64,000 bases of DNA from Planctomycetaceae bacterium (lineage in GTDB: Bacteria; Planctomycetota; Phycisphaerae; Sedimentisphaerales; UBA12454): assembly GCA_021371795.1 (NCBI GenBank), contig JAJFVK010000014.1, positions 26,091 to 90,090 of the forward strand, read 5' to 3'. Below are positions 49,862 through 58,596 of this stretch, in pieces. A program made the position numbers and the translations under genes. Each line of letters opens with the position of its first letter. The first letter of the stretch is position 1. The notes below the pieces were generated by a model. That model had not been told where the DNA came from. It did no database searches and saw only the letters and a program-made list of their open reading frames with translations.

Positions 49862-52009
49862 ATGAAAATAAGGTATTCAATAATTTCGTTAGTTTTAATT
49901 CTGGCGGTTTGCAGCCTTTCACAGGCGGCAACAAAGGTTCTTGAATGGAAATTCGACGGCGATCTTACTGATGCGAGCGGTAATGGTATAAATGGTACTG
50001 CATACGCATATACCGGTACGACAGCTCTGTCTTATACCGCTGGTGTAAGTGGTCAGGCGATTGTATCGGACGGTAATCAAAGTTCTTATACGACATCTGC
50101 AAGCACCGCAGTTCTTCCCCTGCTTGCGGCAGATACTTGGACGGTTAATTTCTGGGTTTGTCCAACAACGAATCCTATTCGTAACTGGGGACTTGCGTAT
50201 TGTTTGGGAAACAGGCCAAACAGTTATGATGGTTTTGCAGCTGGCACATCACGGGCTATTTATTCGCAGACAAATAACATAACATTTACTGAAGGTCCGG
50301 ATAATGGCGGCGGCGGTAAATATGTTTCCACAGGCATTCCGTTCGATGTCGGCCAGTGGCAGATGATTACGACAACCTATGATGGCATGAGAGTTAGAAT
50401 ATATAAAAATGGTCTGCTCATCGGCTCACGTGATGATGTTGTTTTTGCAGATGCACCCGGCGAAGTCAGAGTACCTGCTTACGCATGGGGCGGATATAAC
50501 TTCCTTGCCGGTAAATATGATGAATTCACAGTATGGCGCGGCGCAATGACGCGGGATGAGATTTTAGATATGATCATTCCAGGTGTTCTGCCGGAAGTCG
50601 AACTGTTTGATGAAGTTGTTTACTACACTATGGATGACCCGGTTGACGGGACGATACAGAAAATGCCGGATCATTCCGGTAAGGTCTACGATGGCAATCT
50701 GTATGGTTATTCAACACCATCTACAGATTGGGTTGAAGCAGGCAAAAAGGGCGGCAGTCTTGTATTTGAAGGCGGTCAGGCTGTTGACCTTCCGGTTGGG
50801 GTGAGCGTGTCACAGTATGCACAATATTCCGTTGCATTCTGGTTCAAGTCCGGTTACCAGCCTTACAATACGGCTTTCTATTCAGAAAAGGCTACTGGCG
50901 TCGGAAGCTCATTTGTTATCCGTGGTGATGCCGGCGATACCGGAGCCATAAGAATTTACAGCAAAGATGCATCTTACAACTCACAGTACAGCCTCTATTA
51001 TGATGCATCAGATTATATGGACGGCGACACATGGCATCATCTGGCATTTACAACAGACGGAAATGAAGCAAGATTTTATCTGGATGGTGAAGTTGTAGCA
51101 TCATGCAGTGGTTATAATTCATGCACCAAAGGCGCTATGAGCGGCAGCGTTGGTTACAGTTGGGAAGCACAGGGGTTCCTTGGCGCCTGGGGCGAAACTT
51201 ATGTTGACGAGTTCCATATGTATAAAGGGACGCTTTCACAGGAAAATATTTTGGCGTTGATGGCAGAAGGCAATATCGACAACGATTTAGATGTTGATTT
51301 TGTGGACTTTGCACAACTTGCCGAGCAGTGGTTCGAGAATACTACTGGCACAGCAGGCACAACTTATGTTGCTGATGATATGGAAGGCAATATAACCGGC
51401 TGGGCAGTATATCCAAGCAGTACATATACAGGCACTGGTACAATCAATCTTACATCAAATGCTTATGCAGGCAGCGGCGCTTTGCAGTGGAATTACAGTT
51501 TGCCGGAACTTGCAGGCGGTAACTACTCAAGTATTGTGTTTGACCTCGGTTCGGCCAAAGACTTGAGCGTATATAACGCTATGAAAGTTTACCTCTACAG
51601 ACACAATGGTAATACAAGCGAAGATTTGATGTATCTGAAATTTATCGACGCATCACAGAATGTTATAGCTGAAAAATGGATAGAAGGCCCGAACTCGGTA
51701 ATCCTTCCTGTTGATGAGTGGGATGAATGGTTCATCAATCTCGACAAAAAACTTGCGACATCTGGCGGCTCAAGCTATGTAGATAAAACAGCACTCACAG
51801 GTATTCGGTATATCATGATAGGCTGCGGCGGCACCAAGTCAACAGCACGTACAGGCATCATTGATATAGACGACATGAAATTTGTAAAATATCCAACTTG
51901 TTCATCATTCCTCACAGGCGATATTGATATTGCTGACTGTAAAGACTGCAAAGTTAATATGAAAGATTTGGCAACCTTTACGGAAGACTGGCTGGTTGGT
52001 GTAGAGTAA
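49862..52009 (+). CDS. Secreted two-LamG protein with dockerin-like repeats
   Basis: 715 residues. Signal peptide (about 1-22), then two LamG/concanavalin-like domains (about 25-235 starting VLEWKFDGDLTDASG; about 250-460 starting VVYYTMDDPVDG), a Ca-binding dockerin-like unit NDLDVDFVDFAQLAEQWF, a beta-sandwich carbohydrate-binding-like domain (about 505-680), and a terminal dockerin-like unit (DIDIADCKDCKVNMKDLATFTEDWL). No catalytic site is seen, so it is probably a glycan-binding or surface-attached protein. A perfect AAGGAGGT lies 6 nt before the ATG at 49862. The first LamG is close to the PEP-CTERM protein at 55049. Confidence 0.82.
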   Translation: MKIRYSIISLVLILAVCSLSQAATKVLEWKFDGDLTDASGNGINGTAYAYTGTTALSYTAGVSGQAIVSDGNQSSYTTSASTAVLPLLAADTWTVNFWVCPTTNPIRNWGLAYCLGNRPNSYDGFAAGTSRAIYSQTNNITFTEGPDNGGGGKYVSTGIPFDVGQWQMITTTYDGMRVRIYKNGLLIGSRDDVVFADAPGEVRVPAYAWGGYNFLAGKYDEFTVWRGAMTRDEILDMIIPGVLPEVELFDEVVYYTMDDPVDGTIQKMPDHSGKVYDGNLYGYSTPSTDWVEAGKKGGSLVFEGGQAVDLPVGVSVSQYAQYSVAFWFKSGYQPYNTAFYSEKATGVGSSFVIRGDAGDTGAIRIYSKDASYNSQYSLYYDASDYMDGDTWHHLAFTTDGNEARFYLDGEVVASCSGYNSCTKGAMSGSVGYSWEAQGFLGAWGETYVDEFHMYKGTLSQENILALMAEGNIDNDLDVDFVDFAQLAEQWFENTTGTAGTTYVADDMEGNITGWAVYPSSTYTGTGTINLTSNAYAGSGALQWNYSLPELAGGNYSSIVFDLGSAKDLSVYNAMKVYLYRHNGNTSEDLMYLKFIDASQNVIAEKWIEGPNSVILPVDEWDEWFINLDKKLATSGGSSYVDKTALTGIRYIMIGCGGTKSTARTGIIDIDDMKFVKYPTCSSFLTGDIDIADCKDCKVNMKDLATFTEDWLVGVE

Positions 52010-52024
52010 TTAACAGTAAATAAT

Positions 52025-52053
52025 TAGGGGCGGATATTGTAAATCCGTCCCTA
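52025..52053 (+). terminator. Hairpin between LamG gene and pseudopilin gene
   Basis: TAGGGGCGGAT-ATTGTAA-ATCCGTCCCTA, 11 bp with one G-T pair. There is no T-run, so it may be an RNA-stability or partial-termination element within the operon. Confidence 0.45.
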
Positions 52054-52083
52054 TATGTCAAAACTTAATAGAAGGGTGTTATT

Positions 52084-52875
52084 ATGAGAGCAAAAAAAGC
52101 TTTCACATTAGTAGAGTTGTTAGTCGTAATCTCTATTATTGCTATTCTGTTGGCGGTTCTTATGCCGGCGCTGAACAAAGCAAAAGAGCAGGGACGAATG
52201 GTTATATGCCGATCTAATTTGAAAGGCATGGTAATGGGCGCCGCTCTCTGGTCGAACGAGCATGACGGTTATGTAATTGCCGGCGACTGGTTCAAAGACA
52301 AAGGCGATAACGGCAAAGAAAGTTCACTTGGACCGTATATCGGCGTAGAGCCCGGCAGAAAAAGCAGCATTATGACTTGTCCGACAGCAGTACACTCAAG
52401 ATTTTTCAAAACAGATCCTGCGTTCGAAACAGACGCCACACGATACACATTCGCCGAGAATGGCTATCTGACATACAATTTCAGTACTGAAGGCAGCCCG
52501 GGCAGAAAAGGTGTCGATTCAACCGTAAGAGGTTCCGGCGGCTGGGTAGGCGTGGGCGATGTTTATTGGACAGAGCACGGGATGAATAAACTTATTGAAA
52601 TCAGACAGCCTGCACAAACAGTATATTTCATCGACCATGAATACTATTTTGCCAACTCATGGGTGTTCAATCCGCGTAAAACTATTGCGGAACTTTCAAA
52701 AGCGCATCCTGATTACAAGTTTCAGACCCGCTGGCACAACAAAAAACCAAAGAATGATTATGGCGTTGGTGATATAGGCTGGGTTGATGGTCATGCGAGT
52801 ATTGAACCGAGCGATATGGCCGGGCTCGACAGTGATGGTACGGAACGCTGGAGATATTATTTCTATAAACACTAA
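52084..52875 (+). CDS. Pseudopilin-like protein with N-methylation signal
   Basis: 263 residues. KKAFTLVELLVVISIIAILLAVLMPAL is a textbook type IV/II prepilin leader and helix, with Glu at +5 after the cleavage site. The rest is a secreted domain with few Cys; near the end WHNKKPKNDYGVGDIGWVDGHA gives the H-x-n-DG tail frequent in planctomycete pseudopilins. These are a large family in Phycisphaerae, often next to glycan-degrading genes, and their function is unknown. It lies between the LamG/dockerin gene and the GH30-like gene, all on one strand, so it probably belongs to the locus. Confidence 0.87.
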   Translation: MRAKKAFTLVELLVVISIIAILLAVLMPALNKAKEQGRMVICRSNLKGMVMGAALWSNEHDGYVIAGDWFKDKGDNGKESSLGPYIGVEPGRKSSIMTCPTAVHSRFFKTDPAFETDATRYTFAENGYLTYNFSTEGSPGRKGVDSTVRGSGGWVGVGDVYWTEHGMNKLIEIRQPAQTVYFIDHEYYFANSWVFNPRKTIAELSKAHPDYKFQTRWHNKKPKNDYGVGDIGWVDGHASIEPSDMAGLDSDGTERWRYYFYKH

Positions 52876-52910
52876 TGTGTAAATAAATTCTCTTTGGGAT
52901 TAAGAAGAAG

Positions 52911-55001
52911 ATGTATAAGCGGTATTTAATAGTCTGGTTCTGTCTTTGTGCTGCGGCGTTCGGTGCGGATATCACTTTCGATGTCTGCGATGTGTCGCAC
53001 TCATTCGACGGATTCGGCGCACAGATTTGGCCGGGCGATTCACGAGTAGAATCGCTGACTACCGCTTTGAACCTCAAATATTATCGTATTGCTCCGGGCG
53101 GATGCTCAAGCCCTCCTGTCGATGCTACCACGACTGTGATGGACGCTTATGTCAGCAGTCAATACAACGGGACAAGTCGCGGCAATGCTGTTGAATATTC
53201 TCTTGCGATGGCTCAAACGCTCGGCGTTAAAGTGATTTTAATCAAATTCGGATGCGTTCCTTCAACATGGCTCGGCACCGGTAGTAGATTGAAAAGTGCT
53301 TACTTCAACGACTTTGCAAGAATCTGGGCGTCAGAAGTTTTGTATTTTAAAAATTGCGGCTACACGATTGACTACATTGAACTGTTTAATGAACCGGAAG
53401 GTAATTGGAATGTTTACTGTCCGGGCGCAGATTACAATACGGTTGTAAAACTTGTTCGCGCAGAACTCGACAGCAGAGGTCTTTCCAACGTAGGTATTAT
53501 TGGGCCGGGATTGGCTGTTCTTACAAATGGCACATCGTGGATAAATGCACTCGATACGAACGGCAAAAATGCGATTGGAGCATGGTCAACGCATGCCTGG
53601 GATGAAAGCTGGTGGGGTACCAGTGCTTTGCCGAGTTATCTTGACCAGCGGTGGAAGAATTACTTCGGCGCAGCGGTAAATTTAGCCGCCCCGACGCACA
53701 GCAAGCCCATTATCGTTACCGAGTATGCGACAGGCGTTCAAACTTATAACGGCGTAACGTTCGACAGTAATCATTTTTGCGACAGCAATCAGTTCGCCCA
53801 GCGGTGTTATGAAAATTCATTGACGATGGCGAATAACGGTGCGAATGTTCTTTGCTACTGGGAAGCGGCAAATCAAAGCTGGCAGGATAACTTTTTTGGC
53901 TGGCAACGAGTCAATTCTACGTACAGGCCGGTATACTATTCGTTTTTAACGCTGGCTCCGTACATTCCTGACAACGCGAAGGTTCTGACCAAGACGTGGA
54001 CTGGCAGCCAAATCAGCGCATCGGGATTCTTCGGCAGTAATCGACTTGTAATGGCTTTTGCCAACAGTACGGCAAACACGGTAACACGCAGCGTTCAGGT
54101 AACGGGCGTAAGTAGTCTTGTTATTACTACTGCCAAAGCATTCGAGGCCGGCGTTGTAACGGATGAGCTTTCGAATGTTTCTTTTGATTATGCTTCCGGC
54201 ACGATGAATGTAACTCTTCCGCGAGAAAGCACGCTGACAGTTGTCGCGATGGTAAATGAATGCGGTTCCAAATTGGACGTTAATCACGACTGCAAAACTA
54301 CGTTTGCCGACTTTATTGAAATATCAGCCGACTGGATGAAAGATAATCTTGTGCCGGAGGAAAAGGTTGTTGAAGATTTTGAATCTTATGCAAGCAGCGC
54401 AGCAGTTTCGGCGGCTTGGGTAGTTCATGTAAATGGAGATCCTGCAACGGAAACGCTGGTGGATGAAGGCGGCAACAAGTGTTTAAAACTTTTGTACAAT
54501 ACAAATGGTTCGAATGCCTGGCTTCAAACGAAATATCTTCTGCCCGGTGCTGTATGGCTTGGGTCTGGTGTTAATTGGGCATCACCTGGTTATACAAATA
54601 TATCGTTTAAATATAAAATAACCGATCAGGGAAGCGATTTGACTCAATTTACAATTTGGAATTCGGGCGGCACGAAAATAGCGGGCGCGGATATTGGAAG
54701 CGGTACTGTAACAGGCGGCTGGGTTACGGTAAATTTAAATCTTCAAACGATTAAAGCGTCCGGCCAAAATTATCAAAATGTCGGTTTGATTGGATTTACG
54801 GCAAAGAATACATATTATGACAGCCCGACAGGCGATATTTACTTTGATAATGTTATTCTTTCAAACAGCGAAAATACGGTATGTTTCGGCACAATAGTCG
54901 GCGATATTAATGATGATTGTGTGGTTGATTTTGAAGACGTTTGGCTGTTCAGTCAAAAATGGCTCGAGTGCAGATTGATGGAACAATCGCAGTGCTGGTA
55001 A
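52911..55001 (+). CDS. GH30-like glycoside hydrolase with CBM-like domain and two dockerin-like repeats
   Basis: 696 residues. Signal peptide (about 1-18), then a clan GH-A barrel and beta-domain (about 19-445): ELFNEPEGNW gives the acid/base Glu (NEP) and IVTEYATG the nucleophile Glu; FDGFGAQIWPGDS at the start is like GH30 enzymes. Then dockerin-like LDVNHDCKTTFADFIEISADWM, a beta-sandwich domain (about 480-655, starting VVEDFESYASS) and a second dockerin-like unit GDINDDCVVDFEDVWLFSQKWL. The beta-sandwich domain matches the PEP-CTERM protein at 55856. Likely a xylanase, glucosidase or related enzyme; exact substrate open. Confidence 0.82.
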   Translation: MYKRYLIVWFCLCAAAFGADITFDVCDVSHSFDGFGAQIWPGDSRVESLTTALNLKYYRIAPGGCSSPPVDATTTVMDAYVSSQYNGTSRGNAVEYSLAMAQTLGVKVILIKFGCVPSTWLGTGSRLKSAYFNDFARIWASEVLYFKNCGYTIDYIELFNEPEGNWNVYCPGADYNTVVKLVRAELDSRGLSNVGIIGPGLAVLTNGTSWINALDTNGKNAIGAWSTHAWDESWWGTSALPSYLDQRWKNYFGAAVNLAAPTHSKPIIVTEYATGVQTYNGVTFDSNHFCDSNQFAQRCYENSLTMANNGANVLCYWEAANQSWQDNFFGWQRVNSTYRPVYYSFLTLAPYIPDNAKVLTKTWTGSQISASGFFGSNRLVMAFANSTANTVTRSVQVTGVSSLVITTAKAFEAGVVTDELSNVSFDYASGTMNVTLPRESTLTVVAMVNECGSKLDVNHDCKTTFADFIEISADWMKDNLVPEEKVVEDFESYASSAAVSAAWVVHVNGDPATETLVDEGGNKCLKLLYNTNGSNAWLQTKYLLPGAVWLGSGVNWASPGYTNISFKYKITDQGSDLTQFTIWNSGGTKIAGADIGSGTVTGGWVTVNLNLQTIKASGQNYQNVGLIGFTAKNTYYDSPTGDIYFDNVILSNSENTVCFGTIVGDINDDCVVDFEDVWLFSQKWLECRLMEQSQCW

Positions 55002-55048
55002 TTTAAATTTTAATAGTAAATGTTTAATGTTTTTTGGAGGTCAAAAAA

Positions 55049-55795
55049 ATGAAGAAGTTGTTAAGTTTAATGTTGGTTGTTGTTCTTATGAGTACTGTTG
55101 CTTTCGGCGCTACACTCAAACTTGAGTGGAAGTTCGAAAACAATGCTCTTGATACCAGTGGTCAGGGCATTAATGGTTCTTATTTCGGCACGTCTGCGTT
55201 TACAGATGGTATCGTTGACAGAGCGTTTGTTTCGAGCGGCTCGAACAGTATTTACAAAACCGGTATTTCATCGAGTTTGCTTCCTATCGCGGCTGCGGAT
55301 GCCTGGAGCGTCAATATCTGGGTAAAGCCGGATGATACACCGAGTGATTGGAATGTTCTGTTTGCAATCGGCAATAAGCCGAGCGGCAATGCGACAAATT
55401 CGTCGAGAGCTGTATATTCAAACGCGACCGGCGATATTGTTTTCACCGACGGTACAGGTTTGGGCGGACATTTTCTCGTCGGTACTGCAAAATATGAAGT
55501 AGACGCGTGGCAGATGATTACGGCAACTTATGACGGTACGAATGTAACACTGTACAAAAATGGTCAAAACATTGGCTCGCTGGCATTTACATTCACAACA
55601 GCTCCGGGCGAAGTACGCGTTCCAACGAATCCGGGCTGGAGTACATTTATGTCAGGCGCTTTCGATGAATTCACAATCTGGAGCGGATGCTTAACAGGCA
55701 GCGAAGTTTCTGCAATGTACAAAGCAATCGTTCCGGAACCGGCAACAATGACGATTCTCGCTCTTGGCGGACTTTTGTTAAGAAGACGTAAATAA
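55049..55795 (+). CDS. LamG-domain PEP-CTERM protein
   Basis: 248 residues: signal peptide (about 1-22), one LamG domain (about 25-220, starting LEWKFENNALDTSGQGING), and C-terminal PEP-CTERM tail starting VPEPATMTIL and ending RRRK. The LamG domain is clearly paralogous to the first LamG of the 49862 protein (shared QGINGS, WQMITATYDG, APGEVRVP, FDEFT). GGAGGT lies 7-8 nt before the ATG at 55049. The tail differs from that of the 30-31 kb pair (LALGGLLLRRRK versus LAIGALGLIRRKK), so two tail subtypes exist here. Confidence 0.88.
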   Translation: MKKLLSLMLVVVLMSTVAFGATLKLEWKFENNALDTSGQGINGSYFGTSAFTDGIVDRAFVSSGSNSIYKTGISSSLLPIAAADAWSVNIWVKPDDTPSDWNVLFAIGNKPSGNATNSSRAVYSNATGDIVFTDGTGLGGHFLVGTAKYEVDAWQMITATYDGTNVTLYKNGQNIGSLAFTFTTAPGEVRVPTNPGWSTFMSGAFDEFTIWSGCLTGSEVSAMYKAIVPEPATMTILALGGLLLRRRK

Positions 55796-55855
55796 TATTT
55801 CTGTGTGGAAGTATTAGTATTTATTAATTTTCAGTTTTTTTTAGGAGGTAAAAAA

Positions 55856-56494
55856 ATGAAGAAGTTTGTATGTTTGTTAGTAGTTATGGTACTTGCAGCT
55901 GGAGCGAATGCGGGATGGATCAATTTAGACAATTTCGAGTCGTATGCCGACAGCGCAGCGCTGAATTCGTCATGGGTAGTTAAAACAGATGGAGGAGTAA
56001 CACCGATTATTGAAACATTGGAAAATGACGGCGACAATTACATGAAACTATATAAAAATACTACTGGTAATGGTGCAGGCTATATGCAGACAAGGTACCT
56101 ATTGCCCGGCGGTGTATGGCAAAATCATGGTGTTAATTTGACATACCTAGGAATCACGGACATTAAATTCGATAGTAAAGTAACGGACAAAGCTTGCGAC
56201 TACCTCCAGTTTTCTCTTGTTGATTGCTGGGGCTATGCAGTGACAAGTACCGTTAACCTGCCAACTTCCACTGGTAACGTACATGATTGGGCGACAACTG
56301 ATCCTATAAATTTAGCATCCATTCTAATTGCTGGCAAGAACTTCGAGAATGTATACGCCATTTCCCTTACACTGAAGAACACATATAGTGGCGTTGGTGA
56401 TGTGTTGATTGACAATGTTATGGTGATGGTTCCGGAGCCTGCAACGATGTCGATTCTTGCACTGGGTGGACTCTTGTTAAGGAAACGTAAATAA
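55856..56494 (+). CDS. PEP-CTERM protein with beta-sandwich domain
   Basis: 212 residues: signal peptide (about 1-20), a beta-sandwich domain (about 22-185, starting NLDNFESYADSAALNSSWVV) and a PEP-CTERM tail from VPEPATMSIL to RKRK. The domain has the same strand pattern and shared words (FESYA, YLLPGGVW, NYGNV-like) as the penultimate domain of the GH30-like enzyme at 52911. AGGAGGT lies 6 nt before the ATG at 55856. It would be sorted to the envelope and may bind the same glycan as the enzyme's domain. Confidence 0.86.
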   Translation: MKKFVCLLVVMVLAAGANAGWINLDNFESYADSAALNSSWVVKTDGGVTPIIETLENDGDNYMKLYKNTTGNGAGYMQTRYLLPGGVWQNHGVNLTYLGITDIKFDSKVTDKACDYLQFSLVDCWGYAVTSTVNLPTSTGNVHDWATTDPINLASILIAGKNFENVYAISLTLKNTYSGVGDVLIDNVMVMVPEPATMSILALGGLLLRKRK

Positions 56495-56515
56495 GTATAA
56501 TGAGTTGTTAAATAG

Positions 56516-56552
56516 GATGGCGTCGAGGGAGCAAATTTTTATCGGCGCCATC
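56516..56552 (+). terminator. Hairpin before the symporter gene
   Basis: GATGGCGTCGA pairs with TCGGCGCCATC (one G-T) and is followed by TTTGTTTCTG. It lies between the PEP-CTERM stop and the symporter ribosome site, so it may be a partial terminator within the operon. Confidence 0.5.
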
Positions 56553-56574
56553 TTTGTTTCTGTACGGAGATAAA

Positions 56575-58596
56575 ATGCAATATTTAGGGATTACGGATTA
56601 CTGTATCATCGGAGGATACTTTCTTTTCCTTATTGGCCTTGGTGTTTACCTAAGCCGCAGAGCATCGAAGAGCCTTGACGAATATTTTCTCGGCGGTCGG
56701 TCGCTGCCGTGGTGGGCTTTGGGTATCTCCGGTATGGGCTGGTCTGTCGATGTTACAGGCACAATGCTAATCGTATCCCTTCTTTATCTGCTCGGGCCTC
56801 GCGGATTATTTATCGAGTTCCGCGGTGGTGTACCGCTTGGGCTTGTCTTTACAATGATTTGGACCGGCAAATGGCACAGGCGTTCGGGCTGTATGACAGG
56901 CGCTGAATGGATGGCGTTCAGATTCGGTAACGGTTTCGGAGCAAACTTTGCGCGAATTTCAAAAGTTGTCGCACTTATAGTATTCACTATCGGTATGCTT
57001 GTTTACACCATCAAAGGCACAGGTTTGTTCTTCTCGATGTTTCTGCCGCTTTCGCCTTTTCAATGCTCGCTGATTATGCTGGGCATTACCACAATTTATA
57101 CCGTGCTGGCAGGGTTTTACGGCGTTGTGCTTTGCGATTTATTGCAGTGCGGTCTGATATTAATTGGAATGTTTACTGTTACGGTGCTTGCGGTTCTGAA
57201 AATCAGCGGCAGCGATACTGATTTCGCAGCTCTCACGCAAACAGTTACGCATTGCAGTCAATGGCTTTCGTCGTTTCCGCAGCGATTTGCTGAAATGCCG
57301 GAAGGTTATAAAGTTTATGAATCATTGTATATGTTCACAATCTTTCTGCTTCTGCGAAATATCATTATGGGCTTTGGCACCGGCGACGACCCACAGTATT
57401 TTGCCGCGAAGAATGAACGCGAATGCGGCAAAGTCGCGTGCTGGTGGATGACGTTGAGTACTTTCCGCTGGCCGATGATGATTGGCTACGCGGTTCTTGG
57501 AATGTTCATTATTAAAGATATGTTCCCCGACCAGGCTATACTTGCACAGGCCGCTGTTCTTATCAAGCAGCAGCTCGGAAACGTCAGCGCAGGAGCGTGG
57601 CCGGATTATCTGTCAAAGATAATGAATAATCCATCAGCATATCCTGTCGAATTTATAAACAGTCTCAAAGCACTGCTTGGCGAAAACTGGATTGCGAAAC
57701 TTCATCTGCTTAGTTATGATGGCACGATCAACGCTGAAAAGGTAATGCCGGCGGTTCTGCTTTACGGTATTCCGTCAGGGCTTAAAGGCCTTATTATGAT
57801 TTCGCTCATCGCAGCCGGTATGTCAACTATTGACGTTACCATAAACAAAGCGGTATCATTTTTCACAAAAGATATTTATCAAAGGTATCTGCGTCCGAAA
57901 GCTGTTCATAAAGAACTAATGATGGCGACATATATTTTTACAATCGCTCTGGTCGCGGTAAGTTTTATTATGACTTATACCGTAAGGAGCATCAACGACA
58001 TCTGGGGCTGGATTACGATGGGACTTTGTTCGGGGCTGGCGGTTCCATCGCTGCTGAAGATGTATTGGTGGCGGTTTAACGGCGGGGGTTTTGCGATTGG
58101 TACTATAGCCGGTTGCGTCAGCGCTGTAGTACAGAGAATTTTCTGGCCAGAACTTCCGGAACAATGGCAATTTATTGTTCTGACCGTTTTTGCGACTGTA
58201 TGTTCTGTCGCGGGCACATATCTTACAAAGCCGACAGACAGGGCGGTACTTGAGAACTTTTATAAAATTACAAGGCCTTTCGGTTTTTGGAATCCGTTAA
58301 TTCATATTCTGCCGGAAGACATCAGAGCAAAAATGAAAATAGAACATAAAAATGATTTACTTGCGCTGCCATTTACCGCAGTCTGGCTTGTCGCGATGTT
58401 TCTTATGCCGATGCAGTTGGTTGTTCAGCAATTTAAAGCGTTTTATATTACGTTTGGTGTGTTTATTGTAAGCGTTATTGGTATGTACTTCTTCTGGTAT
58501 AAAAATCTGCCAACCGACGAAGATGTGCAAATAACAGAAAAACATTTGGAAAATCAGGAAAATGAGCGGAAATTAGCTGCCTGTGAGAAAAACTAA
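56575..58596 (+). CDS. Sodium:solute symporter (SSS) family transporter
   Basis: 673 residues with about 14 membrane helices. YCIIGGYFLFLIGLGVYLSRRA at the start and LDEYFLGGRSLPWWALGISGMGWSVDVTGTML match the SSS (SGLT-type) family; the latter is the sodium-site region. Usually these import sugars, sialic acid or nucleosides with Na+. A C-terminal extension of about 100 residues carries two more hydrophobic spans. CGGAGA lies 5 nt before the ATG at 56575. The GH5-like gene overlaps its end by 14 nt, so translation is coupled. It is the probable import route for the oligosaccharides used by the GH130 enzymes. Confidence 0.9.
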   Translation: MQYLGITDYCIIGGYFLFLIGLGVYLSRRASKSLDEYFLGGRSLPWWALGISGMGWSVDVTGTMLIVSLLYLLGPRGLFIEFRGGVPLGLVFTMIWTGKWHRRSGCMTGAEWMAFRFGNGFGANFARISKVVALIVFTIGMLVYTIKGTGLFFSMFLPLSPFQCSLIMLGITTIYTVLAGFYGVVLCDLLQCGLILIGMFTVTVLAVLKISGSDTDFAALTQTVTHCSQWLSSFPQRFAEMPEGYKVYESLYMFTIFLLLRNIIMGFGTGDDPQYFAAKNERECGKVACWWMTLSTFRWPMMIGYAVLGMFIIKDMFPDQAILAQAAVLIKQQLGNVSAGAWPDYLSKIMNNPSAYPVEFINSLKALLGENWIAKLHLLSYDGTINAEKVMPAVLLYGIPSGLKGLIMISLIAAGMSTIDVTINKAVSFFTKDIYQRYLRPKAVHKELMMATYIFTIALVAVSFIMTYTVRSINDIWGWITMGLCSGLAVPSLLKMYWWRFNGGGFAIGTIAGCVSAVVQRIFWPELPEQWQFIVLTVFATVCSVAGTYLTKPTDRAVLENFYKITRPFGFWNPLIHILPEDIRAKMKIEHKNDLLALPFTAVWLVAMFLMPMQLVVQQFKAFYITFGVFIVSVIGMYFFWYKNLPTDEDVQITEKHLENQENERKLAACEKN

